Assembly: GCA_964030475.1 (NCBI GenBank)
Contig: CAXIPT010000020.1
Span: forward strand, 233,854 to 297,853
Reading direction: 5' to 3'
Origin: Tethya wilhelma
Taxonomy: Eukaryota > Porifera > Demospongiae > Tethyida > Tethyidae
Length of the DNA stretch: 64,000 bases
Shown here: one piece after another, positions 1-11,172 of the stretch
How positions within the stretch are numbered: position 1 is the stretch's first letter
Layout of the letters: each line of letters starts with the position of its first letter
Notes under the pieces: model-generated
The model's database searches: none
Seen by the model: only the letters and a program-made list of their open reading frames with translations
What the model was told of the DNA's origin: nothing
Made by a program: the position numbers and the translations under genes

Positions 1-165
1 TAGAAAGAGAAAGAGCTAAATAGTAGCTTAAGAAGCCTTTTAGTGCCAAGCGCTCAGTTTTTGCAGAGTTATTCGCGTGAATATTTGTATTGCGCTAATG
101 GGGCACCCGTGCCATTCCTATGTACCCAGTACTACCGTACTGGGAATATCTCAGAAGCCATAAAA
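1..165 (+). mobile_element. Fold-back/hairpin-tail element, 3' end only
   Basis: This is the last part of a repeat seen again at 4140-4290, 27257-27405 and 30800-30950, and reversed at 13097-13190 and 14445-14540. It ends in a perfect 8-bp hairpin (stem CCCAGTAC at 125-132, loop TACC, stem GTACTGGG at 137-144). The rest of the element lies off the left edge. No coding capacity is convincing. Confidence 0.75.
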
Positions 166-817
166 AATCAGCCATACTGGATTGATGTCCTAGGACCCTC
201 TACACATGTACCAAATATCAAGTAAATCCAAGAGGGTCTGACATTTTTCATGTTGATCTCACTTGGAATGACCCTATAGTCAAAGGGGGTAGTTTTGAAC
301 TTACCACTAAAAGTTGCTGAAAAGGGGCCCAGCAGCCACTCAAAAGGGGGCGTAGATACACTATACGAGTGGTCACACACCAAACTAGCCTTGTCCCCAG
401 TCACGATCACTCTACAAGAAATTTATATCACGCACACAGCAAACAAAAAAAAAACAAAAAAACAAAAAAAAGATCCCAAAATCATATTTTATCACTTCAC
501 TATATCTCAGTGACACAACAGTCACCTGACAAAATAAAGAGCAAAAGCACCCTGCCCCACAGCAGCTAAAGGAAATACAGAGGCTGCATACAAAACAGCT
601 AACAGGGGGGTACACACAGGCTGGGCTATATATAAACAAGACCAACGAATACAGAGGCTGCATACAAAACAGCTAACAAAACAGCTAACAGGGCACACAG
701 CCAGGCAGGACAACCACAAGATGGAGATGATACTGACTCTGATGCCATACAAATATCTCCCCGCTACTGGAACAAAAATCAGTAAAAACAGTACCATATC
801 AAAAAAATGGAACATGA
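166..817. other. No gene seen; short direct repeat
   Basis: Mostly unremarkable, with an A-rich run at 444-476. A 31-bp direct repeat occurs at 574-604 and 648-678 (74-bp period). The sequence just before 818 reads GACTCAG then GTAAGT, a good splice-donor context, but no supported exon lies to the left. Confidence 0.5.
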
Positions 818-2760
818 CTCAGGTAAGTTAAGGCAATAATAGTATCAAAATAGGTAGGATATTGAATAATACTGTTAAGGTTTGCTTTCTAGGCATTAAA
901 CTTTGCAAAAGCATTGTTAGGTGGACTAACTTCATTTTTAGCCATTTATGGTGTCACATGATTAAAGTGGGCGAGGCTGCACGGACCTAGCGCATTTCTA
1001 AAAATGCCGTACGATAAATAATTAGTCACGCCCACCAAATTTTGACACAAAATTTTTTTGGAAGTAAAGTTTCCCATCCTGCCTGGAACCGCTTGCATTG
1101 AGCATTGGTTTCAGAGAAATGCTTAGAAAGGCCTCAAATTCTAATAAATGCACACCTGATTAAGTATGCAAAACTAAAATATCCCTAAAGCTAATTACCC
1201 CACCCCAAGTTGCCACCCACCAATACATTGCCCAACATTAGGTCATCTCACAAAAAAAATTTGGCGGACGTGGCTAATTAATTATCGTACCGCATTTTTA
1301 AAAGTACATTAATTTGGACCAGCCCCGCCCCCCTAAATCACGTGATGCTCAAAATTGGTGAATGTGAAGAAACTGCAGTGGAAAATATTTATACCAAGTT
1401 TAATTAAACCAATAAAAAAATATCCTTAATCAAATTTTTACATAGCCAAAATGGCTACTACGTGCCTTAACTCTTTAGGGCTGACAGCGCCAAAAGTCGC
1501 ACGCGCGTATTCTACGATCGTGTAATATGCGATTTTTCGCATTTTTATTTTATAGCCATAGCGTTTGAGTTATTAGCTTTCTCTGCGCACTTAAGGCCCG
1601 GGTCAATAGAAATTTCATTAAAAAATTGCCTAAAACAATCCTCATTTTACAGCATGTGAAATGGTATATCCAAAATATTTTGAACATAAGATCTAATTTT
1701 TTCATGTAACCAAAATTTTATGTCAAAATGATGAATATTTATGTATTTAATGAATTTTCAATAAAACACCCAAACTGATGAATAATTAAAAAAACGGTCA
1801 AGTTAATTAGTTGCTATGGCAACCAAACTTTTACAAGAGATAATTATCATGAACCTTCATAATCCTCAGTGGGAAAAATTTCGTTCATTGGTTGATATAC
1901 GACCGAGAAGGAGAAATCGGCAGGTGTGCATTATATGGAAAATGCATCGTATCTCGGACGTAGATACGTATTTTGCTATCCCCATGGAGATTTAAGATAT
2001 ATGTTTTAATTAGATGATTAATTTGACAAAATTTGGTTGCCATGGCAACAGTTCTTCTTGACCGTTTAATTAAATTATTAATTTTATGAATATTAATAAG
2101 GTCACATGACACAATTTTTCAATGTTCAAGATAGGTGCAAGATTATTCACCTATGTTTCCATGGTGATAACATACTCCATTAAAGAGCTATTTCAATTTT
2201 GCATAATTCTTTCCCTTAATTAGTTAACCCAGGCCTTAATGGCACTGAGTTAGACTTGCTGTGCAGTTAGGTAAGGAAGTGCTCTACAAAAATTCTATGT
2301 AAGAGTCAGGTCTGATTAGTGGGAGGGGAGATATAAGCTTTAGAGTTCAAAGGTCGCGATCGCGGCAAGATCGTGACCTTTGGTTTTAAACTCACGTTTT
2401 TTTCTTAGTGTTTTGCAGGAGATGCTAGCTATGGAGGTGCAGGGAGGCTTAGGCTATACCTGCATGCAAGCGCTTTTGCAGTGCTGCTCTTCAAGCTGGA
2501 AAAAAAGCCTAAAGTATGCAGGTCGTTTGGCGAATTTTGACCCCTTCCGTTTTTAAGTTAATAAAAGCAAACTTAGAACTAATTTGATATAGCCATGGCT
2601 TAGAACAACCATAGCTAAGCTCAACTAGCTACAAAAGAGAGTGACTAAGGCTAAAGCAAATACAAAAATGTACTAAAACCAAAGTTAATTAAATATTCAT
2701 ATAAATATGCATAATAAATTTAGGCCCTAAAGAGTTAACCGATTATACGCTGAATTCTTT
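818..2760. mobile_element. Inverted-repeat element (CTCAGGT TIR), copy 1, interrupted
   Basis: Positions 818-1470 align over their whole length with the element at 17132-17812. They share the left end CTCAGGTAAGTTAAGG, the internal inverted arms near 965-1070 and 1250-1350 (CACGCCCACCAAATTTT and its complement), and the right part ending in GTGCCTTAA. A separate 1264-bp TTAA element is inserted at the TTAA of that right end, so the remaining terminus lies just after 2738 and is eroded. No ORF of note. Confidence 0.7.
1467..2738. mobile_element. Nonautonomous TTAA-target DNA transposon
   Basis: TTAA at 1467-1470 and again at 2735-2738 flank 1264 bp whose ends are inverted (CTCTTTAGGGC at 1471 and GCCCTAAAGAG ending at 2734). 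The related element at 17132-17812 gives the uninterrupted form (TGCCTTAAC), so the TTAA is a target duplication. TTAA targets are typical of piggyBac-type transposases. No transposase is encoded. It carries a second inverted pair near 1804-2060 (GTTGCTATGGCAACCAAA and complement) and a palindromic GGTCGCGATCGC near 2350. Confidence 0.75.
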
Positions 2761-2769
2761 TGAAGTGAA

Positions 2770-3400
2770 TGACGTCATACGGCGAAATTAAATTTTAGTA
2801 GCTACGCCTTCTTTTTGTTTTTCTTTTAAAGTAAAGATTAGGCAAAGCTTTTTATATGATGCAGCTAAGCAACAATCAAGCTTACTATACTCCAGGTCTT
2901 GCTGCTTAGTGAAGCTTTTGCTGGTAAAAAAAGCCTAACATACAGGAGGGTCAAATACGCTAGGACATAGCCACACGTATAAAGCTTTTTTTCCAGCTAG
3001 CCAGCAACGCTTACAAAAGCGATGCTATGGCTATATAGCCTAACTATCCCTGCACCTACGTAGCAAGTTTCAAGCTTATCCTCTGAAGGGTTGTAGAAAA
3101 AACATTGATCTAAAGTTGACCATCGTGATCACGAAGATCGTGACCATTAGTCGCTCAAAGACGAGTAGCGCCACGCCTTACTAGCAGTTCTAAGTCTGAC
3201 TTGATATTTTAGTAGAGTAGTCCCTTACCTATTCGTATATAAAGTTTAAAGTTCAGGGCTAATTGCTTAGCTTGCAAAATAGTCTCTAGTGCAGCCTTGA
3301 CGTGATTTTGCATCAACCGCGGTTTGAAACACCCACGCGGATGACGCGATTTAGCGTCAACCGCAGGTAATCAGTTAACTGACCTGAGTGTGTCTGAACT
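2770..3400. repeat. Diverged repeat shared with 4855-5529 and 52990-53405
   Basis: The block shares scattered blocks with the two other loci: AAAAGCGATGCTATGG, a tract of GATCGTGACC-type palindromes near 3120-3150, and CGCCACGCCT. I infer an old nonautonomous element family. Its ends here are not clear, and no coding region is convincing. Confidence 0.5.
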
Positions 3401-3619
3401 AAATCGCTATTTTTAAAAATCAGTACCCCAGTTAGCTATTACTTTTATAGTGAATATGGAGTTTAGCTATGATTAAAGAATTGAGATAGCGGGAAGTCGT
3501 CTAGCTTGTGGAGGTTTCTCAGGAAGGATGCGAATAGAAAAATCCAATACATTTTGATTGGAACGTATGAATTTTTAGTATACGGACAAAAGTTAAGTCC
3601 GTGTCCCGTCATTGCTGGT

Positions 3620-4290
3620 AACGATTACTCCTTGTTTTCTGGCTTTTTACAGATTTGGCCATTCCTGTGTCTCATTACATTTTCAACGTTTTTATGACTT
3701 GTTTGTCCTCTTTTTTTACAAAGAATTGTGAATGTACTGCTATAAACACTGATAGTCTACTAGCATAGTCATGATAGTCTCTGGTCTCTGCTACTGTCTT
3801 CATTGAACAATGGATTCTAAATAATGCACATCTGGTAAGGGTTGTCAATTTGCTCATGAATAATTCATAAGCGCTACAAATAATGGCTGCCATACGGAGA
3901 AGACACTTTTCGCTTTATATCTAAGCACCCCAAGGAAGACAGGAGAAAACGATGCCAAAAGCGTGTGAAGACCAATATATTTAGTTTATTCGTTCAAGAA
4001 TCATCTTCTGAAAGTGAACGGTCATCGAGAAAAGCCGTGACATAACAGAAGAAGAATAAGATGATGGAGAAAAAGTGGAGGTTTGGCATAATTTAGTTTG
4101 GTACTTTAGCAAGGGTTTTAAGCCATGTTTTTAGGCTTGTTAGAAAGAGAATGAGCTAAATATTAGTCTTAGAAACCTTTTAGAGCCAAGCACCCATTTT
4201 TTTCAGAATTATTTGCGTGCATATTTGTATTGCGCATATGGGCCATCCGTGCCATTCCTGTGTACGACTATACTACCGTACTCGTGATAG
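3620..4290 (+). mobile_element. Fold-back/hairpin-tail element, copy lacking the left arm
   Basis: Starting near the motif TTTTTACAGATTTGGCCATT, this copy follows the tail of the elements at 26560-27405 and 30099-30948 to the eroded terminal hairpin at about 4264-4285. The left arm of the fold-back head is absent. The short open frames inside are not conserved between copies. Confidence 0.75.
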
Positions 4291-4344
4291 AACTGTGTAA
4301 TAGTGAATTATAGCTAGCACTTTTGTATGATCATGACTACTAGC

Positions 4345-4446
4345 ATGATGTAGTACATCGAGGGGGCGAGCCTGAGCGCGTTATTTGTGGGAAGAGAACG
4401 CGCTGTATATTCTTGCGCATGCAATTCATACTGATTCATTTGATTC
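4345..4446. mobile_element. GGGGCGAGC element end, cut by the contig join
   Basis: The end GGGGGCGAGCCTGAGCGCG matches (reversed) the far end of the element at 24105-25440. The last 18 bases before the N are also the reverse complement of the 18 bases before the N at 22516, which points to a scaffold orientation error. Confidence 0.6.
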
Positions 4447-4447
4447 A
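4447..4447. other. Contig join (single N)
   Basis: One N marks a join. The sequence to its right, 4448-7384, is the reverse complement of 22517-24776, which starts right after the N at 22516. Confidence 0.85.
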
Positions 4448-4454
4448 NCTAGCA

Positions 4455-4760
4455 AGACGAGCATCTCTTTCAGAACCTTGAGTGGCCTCCCTGTATCTTT
4501 TTGCTTGAGCTCCAGTGTCTCAGTCTTTAAGTTGTCGAGCAATACAAGCATCTCTTTCAGGAGCCTCGCCTCAGGCTTTTTTTCAACTCCTGCTTGAGCT
4601 CCAGTCACAATGTCTCTTCAAGTTGTCAAGCAAGACAAGCATCTCCTTCAGGAGTAGCCCAGGCAGTGTCTCTTTAATAATACAATGTCTCTTCAAGTTG
4701 TCAAGCAAGACAAGCATCTCCTTCAGGAGTGGCCCAGGCAGTGTCTCTTTAATAATTTAA
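4455..4760 (-). pseudogene. Arg/Glu-rich tandem repeat coding remnant
   Basis: A unit containing AGCATCTCCTTCAGGAG is repeated about four times. Read on the minus strand it gives repeats such as KEMLVLLDNLK, and in another frame RETPxERDACLAEQ-like repeats. These resemble the Arg/Glu-rich repeats at 21535-21800 that precede the Helitron-type domain there. Frames are broken and no start is evident, so I take it as a decayed piece of a Helitron-like ORF captured in a nonautonomous element. The mirror copy at 24464-24900 is longer. Confidence 0.45.
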
Positions 4761-4854
4761 ACTTGAGCTGTTGACAGTAAGAATGGGCGTTTACTGATCA
4801 TGCCATATCGATAAGCTTATCTCATTCATCGTAGGAGTGGTGAGGCTTCCTTAG

Positions 4855-5529
4855 CACTTAGAGGACGATTGTCACGAATCCGTGACATAATTACAATTAC
4901 GTACCACTTCCGGAAGACGATTGTCACGTTTCCGTGACGCGTATAATTATAATACAAAGCTTAGCGTCTTAGGCTTTTTTGTCAGCTAGTTGAACAGAGT
5001 TACAAAAGCGATGCTATGGTCATATAGTCTAGCTATTGCTGCAATAACATAGCAAGTACTAAGCCTCTACTAGCTAAGACCATGGAGAAAACGAGAAACT
5101 AAAACCGAAAATCGCGATCGCGACTAACGCGACCATGACAGACTTATGAGCAAATAACTAGCTAGCCTAACTGAATGCCAAAAGCGATGGTATAGCTTTA
5201 TTGCCTAGCTATCCCTGCAGTATTATATAAAGTACTAACCTTGTGCTCTGTAGGACTCTAGAGAAAACAAGCTACTAAAAGCGATGGTGGTGATCGTGAC
5301 CTTTGTCGCTTTAGGAGCCTATAGCGCCACGCCTATTTCAAGGTTTAAGTTAGTAGTTCATATTTAAGTAGGGCAATACCTTACCTGTCTGCACAGCTAG
5401 TTCAAAGTTCACAGATGCAAGCTTCCTGCCAAAAAAAAGTGCTGAAGTTGCACTTACGCTTGCACGCGTATAAATTTTGTACCCGTATTTTGGGTTCAAA
5501 GTTCAATAATTTAACCCGTCCGCTAAGTG
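4855..5529. mobile_element. 675-bp nonautonomous DNA transposon, polymorphic insertion
   Basis: The ends CACTTAGAGGACG and CGTCCGCTAAGTG are inverted, and TTAG is duplicated at 4851-4854 and 5530-5533. The mirror locus near 24373 has the empty site with a single TTAG, so both the boundaries and the target duplication are read directly. The inside carries GTCACG/CGTGAC stems and AAAAGCGATGCTATGG-type blocks shared with 2770-3400 and 52990-53405. No transposase is encoded. Confidence 0.9.
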
Positions 5530-5821
5530 TTAGACAATGAGCTGCATCCCTAGAAAATCTTCTCTCTCTCTCTCTCTCCAGGTGTTTCTAGTACTCGATC
5601 TCAAGTCTTCAACCTCATGGATGCATCATGAGCCTAGCATGCACGTGGCAATGTAAATTTCAATTTTGAGTGTTTATTTAGGCCTAAGTAAGCTAGTTCG
5701 AATAATTTGAATATACGGAAAGGTGACCACTGTGTACGTACATACAAGCAGAAATTTTATTAGTTGCAACGTTTCTGTGGGGCTCGCTCATGCTCGCCCC
5801 AATTATTATTGAACTTAACTT

Positions 5822-6010
5822 CTAATTTTTCGGCAAAGCTTGTGACTGTTGTAACATGGAGTTGAGCTGTTTGTGAATCTCAAAAGTGTGTTGTGAATTA
5901 CTACATTTTGTACTCCAATAACATTTCTTTTGTACTTTAATGATGCCCAGCAAAGTTTGTCCTACGTGTTTTGGAACACTAACTCGCTTTGTACATATAA
6001 ATGCAAACAC
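5822..6010 (-). CDS. Short hypothetical ORF, also in the mirror copy
   Basis: A 62-codon frame is intact and identical in the mirror copy at 23895-24083. I recognise no domain. It lies inside a transposon-rich block just beyond the GCTCGCCCC end of the GGGGCGAGC element. Its preservation only shows that the two copies are nearly identical, so it may well be non-coding. Confidence 0.15.
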   Translation of the reverse strand: MFAFICTKRVSVPKHVGQTLLGIIKVQKKCYWSTKCSNSQHTFEIHKQLNSMLQQSQALPKN

Positions 6011-6084
6011 ATTGCCACAATCACAATGTATTTTTAAATATGATTAACAGCAGGTAGAAAGCTGAAAATGTGAGCCATAAGATC

Positions 6085-6330
6085 TATAGACTGAATCGTA
6101 GCAGAGAAGGAGGTGGAATGCTTTGGGTGTTCGGCAACCCCCTTTGCCATTGATCGGAAGCACAAAACCATTAATATTTGAATTTATTAATAGGCTATCA
6201 AGCCTTGAGCAAATTTTCCAAGCACATTCATGATTATGCTTCTTTAGAACAGTTTACTTAGCCTCATAGTTTAGGTTGATTGAGAGCACTCAGCAGCCGT
6301 AGCAATATAGTTCTATCGTCATGAAATCAA
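6085..6330. repeat. Dispersed repeat, also at 57640-57890
   Basis: The stretch with GCTTTGGGTGTTCGGCAACC, TATTAATAGGCTATCAAGCC and CGCTCAGCAGC-like blocks is found diverged at 57640-57890, and nearly identical (reversed) at 23570-23810. No gene is visible. Confidence 0.6.
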
Positions 6331-6372
6331 GCACATGAGTAAAAAAGTGTGCATGGCACCCCAAAATATACA

Positions 6373-6755
6373 TAGTGGCGTAGCCAGGGGGAGGGCTTTG
6401 GAGGCTCGAGCCCCCCCTCCTCCCCTCCCCTTTGCCAGGTCACAAACGCCGGTTTGGTACCTCCAAGAGTGCTTTTGGTACTTTATAATGCACTACTAGT
6501 TAGTACTAACTCCAATAACATTGCTTTGCAGTCTCTTCAGTCAGAAGGGAACAGAAAAGGCTTTAAAAAAACTCAGCAAAGTAATGGAGCGTTTGATTTG
6601 TAACAGCGCTTATTACCTAACTATCAAATAATTTAAGTTCAAAGGTTATTTGTAACGGTATGGTTTCAATTTAGTGGGTGTGGTTTCCGGTTTAGCAAAT
6701 TTTTTCTCACGAGCAACGAGCCTCCTCTTAGTTAAATTCCTGGCTACGCCACTGT
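6373..6755. mobile_element. MITE with GTGGCGTAGCCAGG ends
   Basis: The termini GTGGCGTAGCCAGG and CCTGGCTACGCCAC are inverted. The same family occurs at 20834-21197 and, as the mirror allele, at 23151-23532. It directly abuts and cuts the Penelope-like coding remnant that follows. Flanking TA on both sides suggests a TA target, but this is not proven. Confidence 0.8.
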
Positions 6756-7495
6756 ACCGTGCACACATAACGTCTTCAAATTCAACGGAATCCATTACAA
6801 ACAACTCCAGGGTACAGCAATTGGAGCAAAAATGGCCCTAAGTTATGCCAACATATTCATAGGAGTATTAGAAAACACAATGGTAAGTGTAGCCAGGGAT
6901 AAAATGTTAGTATAGAAAAGGTATATCGATGATATTTTCCTAATCTGGAGAGGATCGGACGAAGAATTGACCAAATTCACAACAGATATTAACAAGGTAT
7001 ACACCCAACCATCAAATTCACATTCGAAGCTGACTCATTACGAATATTAGACATTAAAACACACTCCAAAAAAAACAAACTATATATGTACACTCCCAGT
7101 CATACCACCCAGAAGAAACAAAGAAAGCCATCATGATTAGAGAAACGACCAGATACCTGCGCACAAATTCTAGTGAAGAAAACTTTATGGACCTGCGAAA
7201 AAAATTAATAAGCAAACTAAGCGACAGAGGATACCCACAGGACACAACAAGGGAAACCATCAACAAAATCAAACAGCACTTAACACTCAAAAGAAAAAAT
7301 AAAACCAATAGGAAACTAATGTTCGTAACGAACTATAACGACGACACTAAAAGGATTAATAACGTCATCAGAAAACACTGGCAGCTAATCAAAGAGGACC
7401 CGAACCTTAAACTAATCTTCCCAAAACATCCCCAAGTAGCGAGTTTACAAATCCAAAAGTATTCTCTTTGTTTAGCCATGTTTCCTTTTCTTTTT
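6756..7495 (+). pseudogene. Penelope-like element reverse transcriptase remnant
   Basis: Translation in shifting + frames gives the Penelope-type sequence [16 protein letters not shown], then KRYIDDIFLIW with the YIDD catalytic box at about 6919-6950, and a C-terminal part from about 7133 (TNYNDDTKRINNVIRKHW). These belong to the C-terminal half of a PLE reverse transcriptase. A TAG stop at about 6913 replaces a TGG that is intact in the mirror copy, and a frameshift near 7005 separates the catalytic part from HPTIKFTFEADSL. The GIY-YIG endonuclease expected after it is not seen. A MITE at 6373-6755 cuts the 5' side. Confidence 0.8.
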
Positions 7496-8339
7496 TAGTT
7501 AGTTTTTGTGGTGCTGTTTCTAAGATTTAGAACTGGATGTCCAGGCTTCTATGGTTTGTTTTTTGAAGGTGATGACCAATACCTTGGATTGTAGATGTTC
7601 GAATATTCGGAATTTTATTGGTCATGTTGTCATCCCTACATATCGTGCTCTACAATTAGTTTTGGTGCATATGGCTAGATATATTTTGTTTTTTGTCTGG
7701 CACCCTAACCAAACTATCCAAAAAGGACGTATTAAAACGGTCTATGACAACAATGAAACCAATCATAACAAACCCAAAGAGGCTACGAGCACAGGCGCAT
7801 GTAGTTCCCACCCATCCTTATCAAAATTCTGGCTACGCTCTTGCCTTGTCTGTTGAAACTCAGTTTTAAAATTAAGTTCCAAATAGCGACATGTGCTGCT
7901 TCATCATGTAGTTGACCTTCAACTGTACATATAACCATCAAACACTTGTATTACCATTCACGCATCACTCTACCTAACAGTTGTAAAGCAATTTTAATCT
8001 ATAACAAACCAGAAAATGAGGTGAAAGCAAGTTTGATTTTGCATGCAACTGAAAAGGTCTATATATAGTAGGTGAGATATCGTTGGTATTCATGCTTTTG
8101 AAATGGTCATTTTTACACCACCCCTACCATTGTAATCAAAGTGACTTCGTACGACACTTTAATAGTGTTCTCTTGAGTGCTGAGTAGTTTTAGGCCTTGC
8201 ATGCAGTTGGTAATCTCTGGGCATGTTAGAATAGATTTTTATACGGTTAAACATTTTTCATTGCATATATACAGGATTTTTCTATTCCTGAGAAACCACC
8301 ATAAGCAAGTCAACTTCCGCCCTCTCAAATCTTTAATCA
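7496..8339. other. No supported gene
   Basis: A 101-codon open frame at 7551-7856 shows no recognisable domain, and the sequence is not repeated elsewhere in the window. I see nothing else that I can support. Confidence 0.4.
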
Positions 8340-10120
8340 TAGCCAAAAGACTCACTCCACTGCTGACTTGATTTCTTCTAATACATTATCTTCATTGCTT
8401 TCAGAATCACTGTTGGACTGTCACCCTTGTGTATTGATGAAAACCAAAATACTCCTCAGTAACTGGATGTCAGACCACTCCAGTCTATCTCTCATTTGTT
8501 GGTCCAATGTCTTCAAATCAGAAACAGCTTGTGCTTTACAGCTTTCCAAAGTGGTAGAGGACTGTATCCCTTTAGACTAGCTCCCTGGTACTGCTTATTT
8601 CCACTTTCATCATCCATAATCCTGTTGCACGCAAGTTTAACAGTATCCCACTGCAAAGGATATCTTGACTAGCTAGAGCTTTATGGGCTTTCAAATGGTC
8701 TTGAGGATGTTTTTTATTCCAAGCACCAAATCAAGATTGTCATCTTGCTTAGCAGCTTCAGCCTGAATGTCCACATAAAGTGCACACCCTATCAGAATCC
8801 TAGCCTGCATGACTCCATTTTAGAATGTAACCAGTTAGCCGTGCTTTGTTTTCACTCTTAGTTGAGCTATCTTAATTGAGAAAGCGTCGCAAGATGGTTG
8901 AGATATGCACCAAATCTGTCATCAACTCGCTGGAGAGCTCGACGTTTGTATAACTGATCCATCGACTTAGGTTTCCTCCCTTTGAAACATCAAAAACTTC
9001 ACTAAGATTATGAACAATATCTAGCAATTCCGTAGATTTCTTAGCAGACTTCTCATAGAGGTAGTACAGTCTTAATAGCATCTCTGCAATATTTTTAAAG
9101 AGCTTACTTGTCATGGCATCGCATGCAAGTTCTAATCAGTGTGCATAGCACCATACCCACATCAGCCAAGGTAGTGACCACTGTTACAGTATAGTGCCTC
9201 TTATATCTGATTTTGTTCCCCAATGTTGACACTGGCTCCATCAGTTCCAGCTCCAACAAGTACAGGTTTTTCTTGTACTCTATTTTGATATAGAATGTCA
9301 TCAATTCCAAGTCTTTTCAATGAGTTTCCAAGACACTTGATCAAGCCTGAGGCATCAGCATTCGTTGGTACTTGAAACGAGAGCACGAATTTCTTTATTA
9401 GAATCATCTTTCCTGCGAAATAGTATCACAACTATTTCATCTTCAATTCTACCAGTGTCAACTGATCCATCCATCAGAAAACTGCAAAAATGAGCTGATG
9501 ACAAGGCTTCCATCAAATCTTGACGTTGAGCCTCAGCTATATAGTGCGTAAAACTTTTAACTGAATCTTTGGTCCTGCAAGATGAACCAAGGTCAACACC
9601 ATGACATTTTTCTAATTCGTGAAGTACAGGGTACTTTCTAAATGCCATGTTTTCCTTTGTTATCACAAAACATATATCAAACTTCCTCGCATTCAGTCTT
9701 GCAAATTCTTTAAGTTATCCATCTTAAGAAAACTCCTAACAATTATAGTAGAATAGGCTGTAACACTTAAATTTTTACTTTTTACTTGTTCAGCTCGCAA
9801 TTGGATCATGGCTGCTTTGTGTTGATCGCTTTTAGCATGGTCTAGAATAGTACTTGTGCTTGTTCCAGTTATCCAAGCATTTGAAAAGTTCTTTGTACTT
9901 CGAATTTTGGCTTCAAACTTTGTGCAAACTGCACAAGTCAAAGTGTTCACTAATGATGAGTCTTTATCATCTGTCACACAGCGTAGCCAAGACATTGACT
10001 GCATGGTAATCTTGATCATATATCTTTTTGCCATTGCTTAAATGTAGCAACTAAAACTTGGCGCCTTGCCTTTTTACCTCTACTAGACCCAGAACACTCA
10101 CTCGCCTGTCTTTTTGTCAT
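8340..10120 (-). pseudogene. hAT transposase-like gene (ZNF862/C17orf113 type), broken
   Basis: Reading leftwards from an ATG at 10120: a basic N-terminus (MTKRQASECSGSSRGKKARR), a TTF-like zinc finger (SWLRCVTDDKDSS, CAVC, HAKSDQH) at about 9990-9800, the segment KYPVLHELEKCHGVDLGSS, and the hAT core with SFLMDGSVDTGRIEDEIV, VGAGTDGASVNIGEQN and WCYAH-LELAC at about 9500-9110. It ends with LEWSDIQLLRSILVFINTQ at about 8460. A TGA stop falls inside the conserved WCYAH(R)LELAC motif near 9137 and looks like a CGA-to-TGA change. Several frameshifts (near 10030, 9690, 9400 and 8690) break the frame. The C-terminal dimerisation domain is not found. Dead copy of a domesticated-looking hAT family. 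Confidence 0.8.
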
Positions 10121-10823
10121 AGATGATTATTATAACCACATTGCTATTGCGTAATTTCTTGCCACGTGGCATTACGTCATCAAAAAAAGTGCGAAAAAAG
10201 AACAGTAGTATAGCGCTAGCCTAGCTGCTTGCTCTACCGGTCATCGTGTCTAATGTTTCAACATATCGGTCGGCCATAAGTATGTTTTGATCAGAAATTG
10301 GCCGATGGCCTACTGTTATAATCCACTCTGTAGGGTGTTATCAGAAATACACGAGGTACATATACATGGACATTGAATCAATGAGTAATGCTCTAAAACC
10401 TATATACCGTATAGCTGGTTGGCGAGAATTAAATTTGGTGAAAGGGAGCTCAAGCAATATTGGCGAACTTTTAATTTTGGCGAATGAAACTTCGAAAGCG
10501 AATTACATCATTTGGCGAAATTAGTAGCTACGCCACAGTACTGTCATCTGAGTGTGAAAAGGGTGGTACTTGCAGCTTTGAGAACATACCAGAATCACCA
10601 CAAATTTACTTCTAGAAAGAGTTTTCTTGAATTATACTCAAAGAGCTTCTGCTAGTACTTTATGATACTACGAGAATTACTAAAAAATGTGCATGTCCTC
10701 CTGACCGTAATTCTAATTTAATGAATGTATATCTACCATTATAGGGTTAAAGCTATACCATGTATTGTATGGTGTTAATTATTTACCGTTTTTGTTTTTC
10801 TGTTCTAATTGACACTAATGTAG
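10121..10823. other. Intergenic; MITE-like stretch
   Basis: At 10405-10530, TACCGTATAGCTGGTTGGCG leads into repeats of TTGGCGAA-like sequence and ends in GTAGCTACGCCACAG. This resembles other MITE ends in the window. No gene is supported. Confidence 0.35.
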
Positions 10824-10931
10824 GTATATGAGCTCTCCTATGACAATTTTGCATGTAGGGTGATCATTAAAGTTATTGACCATGTTGCAGTTATGGACTG
10901 TGTTACAAAGAAGGCCTATTTACCGAGCAAG
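10824..10931 (+). CDS. PUF (Pumilio-type) repeat exon
   Basis: The exon is 108 bp (36 codons), which is the length of one PUF repeat. It is bounded by AATGTAG on the left and GTATTT on the right, phase 0 at both ends. It reads VYELSYDNFACRVIIKVIDH and onwards. The spacing and the aromatic/CRVI core match a PUF RNA-recognition helix. PUF proteins bind 3'-UTR sequences of mRNAs in the cytoplasm and repress or localise them. The next exon at 11059 continues the repeats. I did not find flanking exons on either side, so this is a gene fragment or part of a gene with larger introns. Confidence 0.65.
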
Positions 10932-11058
10932 GTATTTTCTATTGTCTATTGGTGTGTTTACAAGCTTGTGGTAATTACCATATGCCGCTTAACTTTCATG
11001 GTAACTTTTGATGGTGTATCTCTATAACTGGCTCTCTTTATGTGTGTGTATGTAATAG

Positions 11059-11172
11059 CACAAGTTTGGAAACTATGTAGTACAAAGTTTGCTAGAAGTC
11101 TGTGATGATGGAAGGCGAAGTGAAATTATTAATAATTTCATTCCTTTTCTTGAGCAAAGGCAAGTTTGCAAG
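11059..11172 (+). CDS. PUF (Pumilio-type) repeat exon with NYVVQ helix
   Basis: This 114-bp exon (38 codons, phase 0 at both ends) lies between GTAATAG and GTGAGC. It begins HKFGNYVVQSLLEVCDDG, the signature of a PUF repeat. The N-Y-x-x-Q set is the arrangement known to recognise uracil. It ends FIPFLEQRQVCK, a partner helix. Together with 10824-10931 it gives two consecutive repeats without stops. The intron between them is 127 bp. It could belong to a Pumilio/Nanos-type or a Puf-A/Nop9-like protein; two repeats are too few to decide. Confidence 0.75.

Larger units (their letters stand above)
4448..7384. repeat. Left copy of a large inverted duplication
   Basis: The block is the near-identical reverse complement of 22517-24776. 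The only large difference is a 675-bp insertion at 4855-5529. Both copies begin exactly beside an N, so the simplest reading is two alleles of one locus, with one contig placed backwards. Confidence 0.85.
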
